Assembly: GCF_037482165.1 (NCBI RefSeq)
Contig: NZ_CP148048.1
Coordinates: 124,001 to 188,000 of the forward strand
DNA length: 64,000 bases
Direction: 5' to 3'
DNA from: Parvimonas micra
GTDB taxonomy: Bacteria > Bacillota > Clostridia > Tissierellales > Peptoniphilaceae
Part shown: positions 1 to 8,376 of the stretch, piece after piece
Position numbering within the stretch: the stretch's first letter is position 1
Layout: every line of letters starts with the position of its first letter
Notes under the pieces: generated by a model
Told to the model about the DNA's origin: nothing
What the model saw: the letters and a program-made list of their open reading frames with translations, nothing else
The model's database searches: none
Translations under genes and position numbers: made by a program

Positions 1-1
1 A

Positions 2-478
2 AGACAATGTAGAAAGTACAATCCTGAAACTACTATAGAACTTTTGATTCCAGATATGTCAGGAAGAAAAGAATTAATGGATATAATCTATGAAACAAAG
101 CCTGATGTGTTAAACCATAACGTTGAAACAATTCCTGCATTTTATCCAAAAGTTAGACCTGCTGCAAACTTCCAAAGAAGTTTAGAGGTATTAAGATATG
201 CAAAGGAATGTGGACTTAAAACAAAATCAGGACTTATGGTAGGCTTTGGAGAAACTGAAGAACAAGTTGTTGAAGTTTTCAAAGCACTCAGAGATGTTGG
301 ATGCGATATGGTAACTGTGGGACAATATTTGCAACCTACAAAGTTCCATATTGCTGTTAAAGAATATGTACATCCTCAACAATTTGATAGATATAGAGAT
401 ATAGCTTTTGACATGGGCTTTTTAAGAGTAAACTCAGGTCCGTTGGTAAGAAGTTCATATCATGCAGAATCACTTTAA
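2..478 (+). CDS. lipA: Lipoyl synthase, C-terminal part (5' end outside window)
   Basis: Radical-SAM enzyme that inserts two sulfurs into protein-bound octanoyl groups to make lipoyl cofactor in the cytoplasm. The reading frame is open from base 2, so the gene enters from outside the window and the CxxxCxxC cluster site is not visible. What is seen matches the LipA C-terminal half: IPDMSGR, the DVLNHNVET segment, KSGLMVGFGE and the closing RSSYHAE, whose RSSY arginine-serine motif binds the auxiliary cluster in known LipA structures. A possible TTG at 44 lies inside this conserved stretch and is not the start. Lipoylated GcvH is a client of this pathway, and gcvT/gcvPA/gcvPB lie in the same window, although gcvH does not. 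Confidence 0.95.
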   Translation, partial: RQCRKYNPETTIELLIPDMSGRKELMDIIYETKPDVLNHNVETIPAFYPKVRPAANFQRSLEVLRYAKECGLKTKSGLMVGFGETEEQVVEVFKALRDVGCDMVTVGQYLQPTKFHIAVKEYVHPQQFDRYRDIAFDMGFLRVNSGPLVRSSYHAESL

Positions 479-483
479 TTTTT

Positions 484-519
484 AAACTCATTTTTACATT
501 TGTAGAAATGAGTTTTTTT
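484..519 (+). terminator. Rho-independent terminator after lipA
   Basis: Ten-base-pair stem (484-493 with 506-515) followed by a T run, six bases after the lipA stop codon. Confidence 0.85.
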
Positions 520-580
520 AACTATATTTATTTAGCAATTTGTGGTAAAATAAATATATATTGTGATTACGGGGTGTTTT

Positions 581-1510
581 ATGAAAGAATTTTATATATA
601 TTCAAGTCTTGACAATAAAAAATTATGCTGCATCGACTTTTCTGAAAATTTAAAAAATCCGAAAATAGTTCTGCAAATTTGTCACGGAATGGCTGAACAT
701 ATAAGAAGGTATAAAGACTTTGCTCTGTTCTTGGAAAAACATGGAATCAGAGTTTTTGGAATGGATAATAGAGGACATGGAAAAACTTGTGAAGACGAAG
801 AAGAGAAAGGTCATATTGCTGATAAGGAAGGTAATATAAAACTTGTCGAAGATGTTTACGACCTTAATAAATATATAAAAGGGCAATTTCCTAATAAAAA
901 AGTTGTAATATTTGGACATAGTATGGGCTCAGTTATAGTTAGAAATTTTTTAAATAAATATTCTGACTCGGTTGACGGAGCAATAATTTGTGGAACGACT
1001 GAACAATATGGAATGAAACACAGATTTGCAATGTTATTAGCTAGAATTTTATCGAGAAAAAATGGAACTAAAAAAAGTGAATTTGTAAATAGACTGGGCT
1101 TTAAAGGATATAATTCTAGAATTAAAAATAAAAATACAGATTTTGATTGGCTGACAAGAGATGAAAAAGTTGTTGATAACTATATTTTAGATAAAGATTG
1201 TGGTTTTCTTTGTACAAATACTTTTTTTCTAGATTTGTTGACTTTAATAAAAGAAGCATCTAATAAAAATAATATTGAAAAAATAAATAAAAAATTACCG
1301 ATTTTGTTTATTTCAGGTAAAGCTGATCCTGTTGGTGGTTATGGAAAAGGAGTTTTAAAGGGCTATAGAAAATATAAAAAAGTCAGATTAAAAAATATAA
1401 AAATAAAACTTTATGCACAAATGCGTCATGAAGTTTTAAATGAAATTGATAAAGATAAAGTTTATCTTGATATCTATAAATTTTTAGAAAATATATATGA
1501 AAATAACTAA
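581..1510 (+). CDS. Alpha/beta hydrolase, monoacylglycerol-lipase/lysophospholipase-like
   Basis: Predicted cytoplasmic serine hydrolase of about 309 residues, without signal peptide. Visible parts of the fold are an HGMAEH oxyanion-hole motif at residues 35-40, the nucleophile elbow GHSMG with Ser114, the acid in SGKADP (Asp249) and the late histidine in MRHE (His283), which together make a full catalytic triad. HGMAEH plus GHSMG is typical of the Hydrolase_4/PldB-YtpA family acting on lysophospholipids or monoglycerides; the substrate here is not determined. I chose ATG 581 because GGGGTG sits just upstream; an in-frame GTG at 563 has no ribosome-binding site. TGGTAAAAT at 543-551 is a possible extended -10. 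Confidence 0.85.
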   Translation: MKEFYIYSSLDNKKLCCIDFSENLKNPKIVLQICHGMAEHIRRYKDFALFLEKHGIRVFGMDNRGHGKTCEDEEEKGHIADKEGNIKLVEDVYDLNKYIKGQFPNKKVVIFGHSMGSVIVRNFLNKYSDSVDGAIICGTTEQYGMKHRFAMLLARILSRKNGTKKSEFVNRLGFKGYNSRIKNKNTDFDWLTRDEKVVDNYILDKDCGFLCTNTFFLDLLTLIKEASNKNNIEKINKKLPILFISGKADPVGGYGKGVLKGYRKYKKVRLKNIKIKLYAQMRHEVLNEIDKDKVYLDIYKFLENIYENN

Positions 1511-1545
1511 GAGAGAATAAAGATGATTTTTAAGGAGGAAAAACA

Positions 1546-2160
1546 TTGACAAAAAGACCGGAGTTTCAAGAAATTAAAACGTTTGAAGAATTTTGTAAAT
1601 ATTATTGGTATCGTGAAGAACTTTCTCAAATATGTAAATTACTAGGTTTAGAATATAGAGGGACAAAACAAGAACTTAATTGTACTATTGAGGAGTATTT
1701 TAAAGGAAATATCATTAAAAAGACTGTAATAAAAAAAGAAAAGAAGAAAGTGGAAAATATTACTTTAGATACGCCATTACTTGAGTGTGGTTTTTCCTTT
1801 AATGCAAAGTTTAGAGAATACTTTTCTAATTTAACAGGAATTTCACCATTTAAATTTAATGCTGATATGGCGACATCTTGGAGAAAAGTAAAAAAAGACA
1901 AAGATTTGAATTTTACAATTCAGGATATGCTAAATGTGTATTATGGAAAATCGGATTATGCAAAGTATGATAATTCAGTATGTGAATGGAATCAATTTTT
2001 AAAAGATTTTTGCTCTGATGAATCTAGTTTAGACTATTCAAATAAGTTAAAAGTTGCTTCTATTCTTTGGAAAGAGGTTAGAGATTCAAAAAACGAAAAA
2101 AAATATTCGAGAAAATTGTTAGATAAGTATTCTCGTAAAGTAAAGGAATATCGAAAATAA
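1546..2160 (+). CDS. SAP-domain protein (DUF6434-like), function unknown
   Basis: 204-residue soluble protein starting at TTG 1546, seven bases after a strong AAGGAGG; no ATG fits that site. Residues about 9-50 look like a SAP-type helix-turn-helix (YREELSQICKLLGLEYRGTK), a fold that often binds DNA. The middle part (CGFSF...KFREYF...GISPFKFN) resembles the DUF6434 domain that accompanies SAP domains in Firmicutes; this is from memory. The C-terminus is lysine/arginine-rich (KKYSRKLLDKYSRKVKEYRK). It follows the hydrolase by 35 bases without a terminator, so co-transcription is likely. A nucleic-acid-binding role is inference. Confidence 0.7.
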   Translation: MTKRPEFQEIKTFEEFCKYYWYREELSQICKLLGLEYRGTKQELNCTIEEYFKGNIIKKTVIKKEKKKVENITLDTPLLECGFSFNAKFREYFSNLTGISPFKFNADMATSWRKVKKDKDLNFTIQDMLNVYYGKSDYAKYDNSVCEWNQFLKDFCSDESSLDYSNKLKVASILWKEVRDSKNEKKYSRKLLDKYSRKVKEYRK

Positions 2161-2257
2161 ATCCCTGTTAATCAGACTAATAAAGGAATATTAAATCATA
2201 AAGAATTATTATTCCTTTTTTAAAATTAAATTGAGAATATTAGCTAATAAATAGATA

Positions 2258-2286
2258 TTGACAAAAGATTTATTTGCTGTTATTAT
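2258..2286 (+). promoter_or_regulatory. Sigma-A promoter of the riboswitch/purine permease transcript
   Basis: TTGACA (2258-2263), 17-base spacer, TATTAT (2281-2286). Initiation would fall near 2293, just before the riboswitch aptamer. Confidence 0.85.
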
Positions 2287-2296
2287 ATTGATGTGA

Positions 2297-2400
2297 TATT
2301 GATAACTCAAAGAGAAAGTGCACATAGGGTTCCGAAGATTTTTCTTGCAGGTCCAAGCTGTGCAGGTGCTATGCACTACACCTAAGGGAGAAAAGCCCAG
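2297..2400 (+). promoter_or_regulatory. ykkC-family riboswitch, probably PRPP-sensing type
   Basis: The leader has the signature blocks of ykkC-class aptamers in order: GAAAGTG followed by TAGGGTTCCG (near 2310-2334), AGGTCC (near 2349), and the 3' block ACACC-TAAGGGAGAAAAGCCC (ending 2398). The 5' block and the purine-permease target fit the PRPP subtype, which commonly controls purine genes in Firmicutes; guanidine-I and (p)ppGpp subtypes share most of this scaffold. The terminal GCCC of the aptamer is also the first strand of the terminator at 2395-2446, so ligand-stabilised folding should block termination, giving an ON switch. Subtype is inferred from consensus memory and gene context. 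Confidence 0.75.
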
Positions 2401-2446
2401 AAGGTAGGTTTCGCTTGAAGCCTACTTTTTGGGCGTTTATTTTTTA
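2395..2446 (+). terminator. Riboswitch-controlled terminator
   Basis: GCCCAGAA (2395-2402) pairs with TTTTTGGGC (ending 2434) and an inner GTAGG/CCTAC stem, followed by a T-rich run. The first strand overlaps the conserved 3' end of the aptamer. Confidence 0.8.
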
Positions 2447-2505
2447 GCTGTTATTTTTTAAGAGTTATTTTTGTTTTTTGCAAAAAAATTTTTTTAGGAG
2501 GAATT

Positions 2506-3816
2506 ATGAGCACGTTTTTTGAAAATTTTTTCAAACTCAAGGAACACAAAACAACTGTTAGAACAGAGATTTTAGCAGGTATTACCACATTTATGACTAT
2601 GGCGTACATATTAGTTGTAAATCCTACAATTTTATCCGAGGCAGGAATGGATAAAGGAGCAGTATTTACAACAACAGCAATCGCATCATTCATAGGAACA
2701 GTTATAATGGCACTACTTGCAAATTATCCTTTTGCATTAGCTCCAGGTATGGGCTTAAATGCTTACTTTGCTTATACTATAGTAATTGGTAAAGGATACA
2801 GTTGGCAATTTGCTTTAACTGCTGTTTTATTAGAGGGGATTGTATTTTTAATTTTAACTTTTACAAAAGTTAGAGAAATGATTGTAAATGCTATGCCATA
2901 TTCACTTAAACAAGCAGTAAGCGCAGGAATTGGTATTTTTATAGCATTTTTAGGATTGTATCAAGCTGGACTTGTTAAACAAGGAAAGGGAATACCTCTT
3001 GACTTAGGAACAATTACAAGTACTACTTCATTAATTACAATTTTTGGTATTTTATTTACTATTTTCTTACTTGTAAAAAAAGTTCCAGGTGCAATTCTAT
3101 TTGGGATGTTAGCCACTACAGCAGTGTCAATAATTTGTGGAGTTTCTGAACTTCCAAAGGCAATTATAGGTAAGCCATCAAGCATAGCTCCTATATTTAT
3201 GAAATTTGATTTTAGCAAAGTTTTATCAACTGAAATGTTTGTAGCTCTTTTTGCTTTTTTATTTGTTGACTTATTCGACACAGTAGGAACTTTAGTAGGG
3301 GTTGCATCAAAAGCTGATATGTTAGACAAAGATGGAAATTTACCAAAAGCAAGACAAGCTCTTTTTGCAGATGCTATAGGAACAACTGCTGGAGCAATGT
3401 TAGGAACTTCAACGGTAACTACATTTGTTGAAAGTGCAGCGGGAGTTGCAGAAGGCGGAAGGACAGGACTTACTTCAATAGTTACAGCTATTCTTTTCTT
3501 ATTGGCTTTGATTTTCCAACCTATTTTTGCAGTAATTCCTACTTATGCAACATCTTCTGCATTAATTGTAGTTGGATTATTTATGATTACTGGAATAAAG
3601 AAAATTGATTTTGAGGATTATACAGAAGCATTGCCTGCATTTTTAACTATTATTATGATGCCTCTATCATATTCAATAGCAAATGGAATTGTTTTTGGTA
3701 TAGTTTCTTATGCTGTATTAAAATTAATCTCAGGTAGAGGAAAGGAAGTTTCCCCGGTAGTATATATTTTAGCTTTACTATTCATATTAAAATTTGTAGC
3801 AGAAGCATTTATGTAA
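2506..3816 (+). CDS. NCS2-family purine permease (AzgA/PbuG type)
   Basis: 436-residue polytopic membrane protein with roughly 12-14 hydrophobic segments. Hallmarks of the AzgA/PbuG hypoxanthine-guanine-adenine branch are visible: the N-terminal RTEILAGITTFMTMAYI, the GMGLNAYFA motif near residue 84, FVDLFDTVGTLVG near 253 and GTSTVTTFVES near 300. It probably imports nucleobases by proton symport. ATG 2506 follows AGGAGG at the usual distance. The upstream ykkC-class riboswitch suggests uptake is tuned to purine-nucleotide precursor status, which supports a purine rather than xanthine/uracil substrate. A monocistronic unit, closed by a terminator. Confidence 0.92.
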   Translation: MSTFFENFFKLKEHKTTVRTEILAGITTFMTMAYILVVNPTILSEAGMDKGAVFTTTAIASFIGTVIMALLANYPFALAPGMGLNAYFAYTIVIGKGYSWQFALTAVLLEGIVFLILTFTKVREMIVNAMPYSLKQAVSAGIGIFIAFLGLYQAGLVKQGKGIPLDLGTITSTTSLITIFGILFTIFLLVKKVPGAILFGMLATTAVSIICGVSELPKAIIGKPSSIAPIFMKFDFSKVLSTEMFVALFAFLFVDLFDTVGTLVGVASKADMLDKDGNLPKARQALFADAIGTTAGAMLGTSTVTTFVESAAGVAEGGRTGLTSIVTAILFLLALIFQPIFAVIPTYATSSALIVVGLFMITGIKKIDFEDYTEALPAFLTIIMMPLSYSIANGIVFGIVSYAVLKLISGRGKEVSPVVYILALLFILKFVAEAFM

Positions 3817-3835
3817 TAAAAAAATATTATTATTT

Positions 3836-3866
3836 AAAAATGGGTCTTTAAGGCTCATTTTTTAGT
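3836..3866 (+). terminator. Terminator after purine permease
   Basis: Stem of about 11 pairs (two G-T wobbles) around AAATGGG...CTCATTT followed by T residues. Confidence 0.7.
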
Positions 3867-3894
3867 TGATTATTTAAACAAAATATAGTATAAT
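3866..3894 (+). promoter_or_regulatory. Promoter of the ABC-F gene
   Basis: TTGATT (3866-3871), 17-base spacer, TATAAT (3889-3894); coding start 48 bases downstream. Confidence 0.8.
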
Positions 3895-3942
3895 CTAACT
3901 TATGTTTAATTGAATTAAGTAATATTATTATGAGGTGAGAAA

Positions 3943-5535
3943 ATGATTAGTGTAATAGATTTAAGTTTGAGTTTTCAAGGGCAAAAACTTTTTGATGATG
4001 TAAATTTATCTTTTACTCCGGGAAATTGTTATGGAGTAATTGGTGCAAATGGAGCAGGAAAGTCAACTTTTCTTAAGATTTTAGAGGGAAGACTTGAACC
4101 TGATACTGGAAGTGTTTCTATTAAGCCAAATACTCGTATGAGCTTTTTGGAACAAGATCACTTTAAGTTTGAAGATGAAAAAGTAATTGATGTTGTAATT
4201 ATGGGAAATGCTCGTTTAATGGAAATCATTAGAGAAAAAGAAGCCATTTATGCAAAGGAAGATTTTTCGGATGAAGATGGAATTTTAGCTTCTGAACTTG
4301 AAGCGGAATTTGCCGATATGGACGGCTGGAGCGCAGAGGCAAATGCTTCTTCTCTTTTACAAGGTCTCGGTATTGGAACTGAATTACATGAGAAAAAGAT
4401 GAGTGAACTTTCAGGTAAGGAAAAAGTTAAAGTTTTACTTGCAAAGGCGCTTTTTGGAAATCCTGAAATTTTAATCCTTGACGAACCTACAAATGACTTG
4501 GATATCAAGAGTATTTTATGGCTTGAAAATTTCCTTATGGACTATGAGGGAACTGTAATTGTAGTTAGCCACGATAGATATTTTTTAAATAATATTTGTA
4601 CTCATATGGTAGATATTGACTTTAAAAAGATTAAGATTTTTGTTGGTAACTATGATTTCTGGTATGAGTCAAGTCAACTTGCAGCACAGATGTTAAAAGA
4701 CCAAAACAAGAAAAAAGAAGATAAAATTAAAGAATTACAAAACTTTATCGCAAGATTCTCTGCAAATAAGAGTAAGTCAAAACAAGCTACAAGCCGTAAG
4801 AAATTACTTGATAAAATTCAAATTGAAGATATTCAACCTTCAACAAGACGTTATCCTTTTGTTGGTTTTGAAATGGAAAGAGAAGTTGGAAATCAAATTT
4901 TAGAAGTTAATGAAATTTCAAAGACAGTTGAGGGAAGATTAGTTTTAGACAAAGTTTCATTTATGGTAAATAAAAATGATAAAATTGGTTTTATCGGAGA
5001 TGAACTTGCAATTACAACTCTTTTTAAAATTTTAGCAGGAGAGATGGAAGCTGACAGCGGAAGTTTTAAATGGGGAGTTACAACTTCAAAATCTTATTTT
5101 CCAAAGGACAATACAGAATTTTTCAAAGACACTCCATATAATTTGATTGACTGGTTAAGACAGTATTCAACAGAGCAATCTGAAATTTATATCAGAGGAT
5201 TTTTGGGAAGAATGTTGTTCTCGGGAGATGAAGCATTAAAACCTGCTCAAAAACTTTCTGGGGGAGAAAAAGTTAGAATGATGTTATCATATATGATGCT
5301 TAAAAATTCTAATGTTTTAATCCTTGATCAACCAACAAATCATTTGGATCTTGAAAGTATAATCAGTTTGAATAACGGACTTAAGGCATTTAAGGGAAAT
5401 ATTTTATTTGCAAGTCATGATACTGAATTTATGAATACAATCGCAAATAGAATTATTCATATTGAAGAAAATGTATTTGAAGATAGACTTATGACTTATC
5501 AAGAATATATTGACAGATTTGTTGAAGGTCAATAA
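3943..5535 (+). CDS. ABC-F ATPase, YkpA/YbiT-like
   Basis: 530-residue soluble protein with two ABC nucleotide-binding domains and no membrane segments, as in ABC-F ribosome-associated factors. Domain 1: Walker A GANGAGKST (residues 34-42), signature LSGKEK near 158, LDEPTNDLD near 183. A charged helical linker follows (about residues 245-290, many K/E). Domain 2: signature LSGGEKV near 438 and LDQPTNHLD near 460, but its Walker A is replaced by IGDELAITT near 345, lacking the glycine-rich loop and the GK pair. The N-terminal sequence recalls B. subtilis YkpA. ABC-F proteins act at the ribosomal E site; this one's job and any antibiotic protection are not deducible. ATG 3943 follows GAGGTGAG. 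Single-gene unit with its own promoter and terminator. Confidence 0.9.
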   Translation: MISVIDLSLSFQGQKLFDDVNLSFTPGNCYGVIGANGAGKSTFLKILEGRLEPDTGSVSIKPNTRMSFLEQDHFKFEDEKVIDVVIMGNARLMEIIREKEAIYAKEDFSDEDGILASELEAEFADMDGWSAEANASSLLQGLGIGTELHEKKMSELSGKEKVKVLLAKALFGNPEILILDEPTNDLDIKSILWLENFLMDYEGTVIVVSHDRYFLNNICTHMVDIDFKKIKIFVGNYDFWYESSQLAAQMLKDQNKKKEDKIKELQNFIARFSANKSKSKQATSRKKLLDKIQIEDIQPSTRRYPFVGFEMEREVGNQILEVNEISKTVEGRLVLDKVSFMVNKNDKIGFIGDELAITTLFKILAGEMEADSGSFKWGVTTSKSYFPKDNTEFFKDTPYNLIDWLRQYSTEQSEIYIRGFLGRMLFSGDEALKPAQKLSGGEKVRMMLSYMMLKNSNVLILDQPTNHLDLESIISLNNGLKAFKGNILFASHDTEFMNTIANRIIHIEENVFEDRLMTYQEYIDRFVEGQ

Positions 5536-5555
5536 TAAAATAAATCAATTTAATG

Positions 5556-5586
5556 AAAAATCCGAGTATATGCTCGGATTTTTTTG
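5556..5586 (+). terminator. Terminator after ABC-F gene
   Basis: Stem AATCCGAG/CTCGGATT with six-base loop and T7 run. Confidence 0.9.
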
Positions 5587-5643
5587 ATATTAATACATAA
5601 TTGTAACATTTTACAAAAATATGATAATATTTTATAGAAATAT

Positions 5644-5672
5644 TTGTAATAATATTTCTAAAGTGCTATACT
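5644..5672 (+). promoter_or_regulatory. Promoter of the small membrane protein gene
   Basis: TTGTAA (5644-5649), 17-base spacer, TATACT (5667-5672), about 115 bases before the start codon. Confidence 0.6.
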
Positions 5673-5787
5673 ATAGGTCATTTAAATTAGAGTTTTATTT
5701 AATATGAGCATTAAAAAACTACTCAAAATTTTGTTTCATTACTAACAATGTAATCCAATTAAAACTATTATTTAAGGAGGAGATAGA

Positions 5788-6126
5788 ATGTCTACAGAAA
5801 ATATTATAAATGAAAATAAAGTAGAGAATGAAGAAGATAAAACTAGTCAAAATAACGAAGTGGGAACTAAATCTAATAATAAATCTACTTTTTTAAAAAC
5901 TTTAGGTTATATTTTTTTATTTATAGTTTGGTCAATATTTTGTCTTTTTTTACGAGCATGGAGTGTTGTAGCCGGATTGCCTTATGATTCAATTGAATTT
6001 CGTGAAAAAGCACCTGTTTTATTAGCAGTTACAACTTTTGTATACTATGCAACTCCAATAATATGGATTGCTGTTCCACTTATAGTTATACTTTATATAA
6101 TTGTAAAAACACCTGATAAAAAGTAG
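5788..6126 (+). CDS. Small two-helix membrane protein, unknown
   Basis: 112 residues. The first 35 are hydrophilic, rich in N, E and K, with no signal sequence. They are followed by a hydrophobic helix (about 37-62) and a second one (about 78-107), with a short loop containing YDSIEF and ending in the charged tail KTPDKK. AAGGAGGAG lies ahead of ATG 5788. It has its own promoter and terminator and shares no obvious operon. I recognise no family. Confidence 0.7.
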   Translation: MSTENIINENKVENEEDKTSQNNEVGTKSNNKSTFLKTLGYIFLFIVWSIFCLFLRAWSVVAGLPYDSIEFREKAPVLLAVTTFVYYATPIIWIAVPLIVILYIIVKTPDKK

Positions 6127-6143
6127 AAAATTTTTATAGAATG

Positions 6144-6178
6144 AAAAAATCCGAGTATGAAAACTCGGATTTTTTTTT
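6144..6178 (+). terminator. Bidirectional terminator between convergent genes
   Basis: Stem AATCCGAG/CTCGGATT, the same stem as the one at 5556, flanked by A and T runs so it can serve both the small membrane protein and the convergent symporter gene. Confidence 0.85.
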
Positions 6179-6196
6179 AATAAATTTTATAGAAGG

Positions 6197-7570
6197 CTAT
6201 CTTGCCTTATCTTTTAAGTAAAATTCTCCTTCAGTATGGAAAAATTCATCTTTAGCTTTTTTAATCTTTCCACTCATAAAGATTAGTCCTATCATATTAG
6301 GAATAACTACAAGGCCTAATGTTAAGTCTAGGAATACTCCAGCATGTTTAAATGAAAGTTTAGCAGCTACAACTATCATAATAGTTGCAACAAATCTCAT
6401 AATTTTACCAACTTTTGTTCCAAATAGATATTCTGCAAGTTTTTCTACATAGAATACTATTACGATTATTGTAGAAAGAACAAATAAGAATAATGAAATT
6501 GAAACAACTATACTACCAATATTTCCAAAAATTGAATTAAATGCTCTTTCAACAGCGATTGATTGGTATTCAGGATTTTTCCATATTCCTGTTGTTAAAA
6601 CTATAAGTGCAGACATTGTACAAACAATTATTGTATCAACAAATACTTCAAAAACTCCCCACATACCTTGTCTTGCAGGATGATCTGTAATAGCAGTTGA
6701 ATGTGCATAAGGTGCAGAACCCATTCCTGATTCATTAGAGTAAACACCACGTGCAACTCCGTTAGTTATTGCTTTTTTTACAGCCCAACCTGCAGCACCA
6801 CCAGCAATTGCTTTAGGATTAAAAGCACCAACAAAAATCATCTTAAAGGCTTCAGGAACTTTATCTATATTAATAGCAAGAACTATAAATCCGAAGATTA
6901 AGTAAATTAATGCCATAAATGGAACTAACATTTCAGTTACTTGACCAATTCTTTTAATTCCACCATAAACTACCAATATTACTAAAAGGAATACAAGTCC
7001 TATAGCAATATATCTATGAACTCCTAATTGTTCCAAAGGACCTGTTGCAGCAAGAGTTTGAACAGTAATTGAAGGTAAAATTTCAATCATAAAGAAAAAT
7101 GCTACAAGTGAACCTAAAATTTTCCCTGCTTTTCCACCGATACCATGTTGTAAGTAGTAACAAGCTCCACCAACATACTCGCCTTCTTCATTTTTTTGTC
7201 TATAAAGAATACCGAGTACAATTTCACCAAATTTTGTTGCTTGACCTACTATGGCAGTAATCCACATCCAAAGTATAGAACCTGGACCTGCTATAAAAAT
7301 AATTGAAGGTACAACCACTATATTTGCAGCACCGATAGATGATGCAAGGGCTGCAGTTGCTGCTTGGAAAGGTGAAACAGTTCCTTCTCCGGATTTGTTT
7401 TTACTAAACATTTTTCCGAAAGTTTGTTTCATTATATAAGGGAAATATCGAATTTGAAAAAATCCTAACCTTATAGTTAAAAAAATCCCGCCACCCACTA
7501 ACAAAATCAAAAGTGGTGGTCCCCAAAGCCAGTCTGCAAACTTGGACAATACTGAAATTAATGAATCCAT
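6197..7570 (-). CDS. AGCS-family sodium:amino-acid symporter (alanine/glycine type)
   Basis: 457-residue inner-membrane protein with around 10-11 hydrophobic segments. Family features: the N-terminal WGPPLLILLVGGGIFLTIRL, FQIRYFPY, SPFQAATAALASSIGAANI, WMWITAIVGQATKFGE, VGGACYYLQHG and the YSNESGMGSAPYAH segment. It most likely carries alanine or a similar small amino acid with Na+. The first conserved helix reads SIGAANIVVVP where well-studied AGCS members carry VGTGNIAGV, so it belongs to a divergent subgroup and the substrate is uncertain. I start at ATG 7570 because AAGGAGG lies just upstream; an ATG at 7606 in frame would place that Shine-Dalgarno inside the gene. Confidence 0.88.
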   Translation of the reverse strand: MDSLISVLSKFADWLWGPPLLILLVGGGIFLTIRLGFFQIRYFPYIMKQTFGKMFSKNKSGEGTVSPFQAATAALASSIGAANIVVVPSIIFIAGPGSILWMWITAIVGQATKFGEIVLGILYRQKNEEGEYVGGACYYLQHGIGGKAGKILGSLVAFFFMIEILPSITVQTLAATGPLEQLGVHRYIAIGLVFLLVILVVYGGIKRIGQVTEMLVPFMALIYLIFGFIVLAINIDKVPEAFKMIFVGAFNPKAIAGGAAGWAVKKAITNGVARGVYSNESGMGSAPYAHSTAITDHPARQGMWGVFEVFVDTIIVCTMSALIVLTTGIWKNPEYQSIAVERAFNSIFGNIGSIVVSISLFLFVLSTIIVIVFYVEKLAEYLFGTKVGKIMRFVATIMIVVAAKLSFKHAGVFLDLTLGLVVIPNMIGLIFMSGKIKKAKDEFFHTEGEFYLKDKAR

Positions 7571-7927
7571 AAAAAATTCCTCCTTATTCAATTTTTTGAA
7601 AAACATTTTCTATAATAATGTTTTCCTTAAGAATATTATACAACTTTAATAATTAAAAATAGGGACATAAAGATAGTATTATTTTGTAAAATTTGACAAA
7701 TTAAATTAGTAAATTTTAATGAAAAGTCTAAAAATTTTAAAAAAAAATCAATTAATTATCTTGAATATTTGAGTTGATTTTACACTAAAAATATATAATA
7801 ATTTCCTTTATCAAAAATAGAAGCTATATATTTTATACTTAAGATATAAGTTAATAGCAGATATTGAATACAATTAGGGTGTATAGTATAATAGTGTATA
7901 GATTAAAGAATTAAGGGGACTTTTATT
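7571..7927. other. Intergenic region between divergent genes
   Basis: About 350 bases of very AT-rich sequence between the divergent symporter and membrane-protein genes. Apart from the ribosome-binding sites and the promoter at 7864-7892, I see no conserved RNA, gene or repeat. Confidence 0.6.
7864..7892 (+). promoter_or_regulatory. Promoter of the three-gene membrane-protein operon
   Basis: TTGAAT (7864-7869), 17-base spacer, TATAAT (7887-7892), 35 bases ahead of the start codon. Confidence 0.75.
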
Positions 7928-8362
7928 ATGACTGATTTTTTTAGATATTATTTGATAGGATTTGAAACTATGTGGCAACATAGTATTACAAGAAATGCTA
8001 TGATATTTCTTTTTATTGCTTTTTTGATTATAATATTTCGTAGAATTTCAATAGCACTTCGAAGTGGAGGAAGTGTTTTTAGACCTTATCATATTTCAAA
8101 TGGAAATTTTTATATACACAATGCTTTCTATTTTTTAAATAGAGTTATACCTTTAAAAAAGATAAGATCAATTGAAGTTGATAGAATTAGGTCTGTAAGA
8201 CTAAATGGAAGCAGATATATGCTAACTATTGAACTTAAAAATGGAAAGAGGACAGCCTTTTTTTTCGGTAGAGATAAAGCAAGTGATGAATTGGTAAGAA
8301 ACTTAAAACAGGATACTAAAAGGTATAATATTAAAATTCATACTATTAATTTTGATAAGTAA
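7928..8362 (+). CDS. Membrane-anchored protein with possible PH-like domain, unknown
   Basis: 144 residues. A hydrophobic helix at about 24-42 is followed by a cytosolic-looking part with alternating hydrophobic strands (FRPYHISNGNFYIHN, MLTIELKNGKRTAFFF), a pattern like bacterial PH-like (bPH) domains. AAGGGGAC precedes ATG 7928. It is the first gene of a tight run with two larger membrane proteins (gaps of 14 and 15 bases). I do not recognise a named family; the fold call is inference from strand pattern. Confidence 0.65.
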   Translation: MTDFFRYYLIGFETMWQHSITRNAMIFLFIAFLIIIFRRISIALRSGGSVFRPYHISNGNFYIHNAFYFLNRVIPLKKIRSIEVDRIRSVRLNGSRYMLTIELKNGKRTAFFFGRDKASDELVRNLKQDTKRYNIKIHTINFDK

Positions 8363-8376
8363 AGATAGGAGATAAT

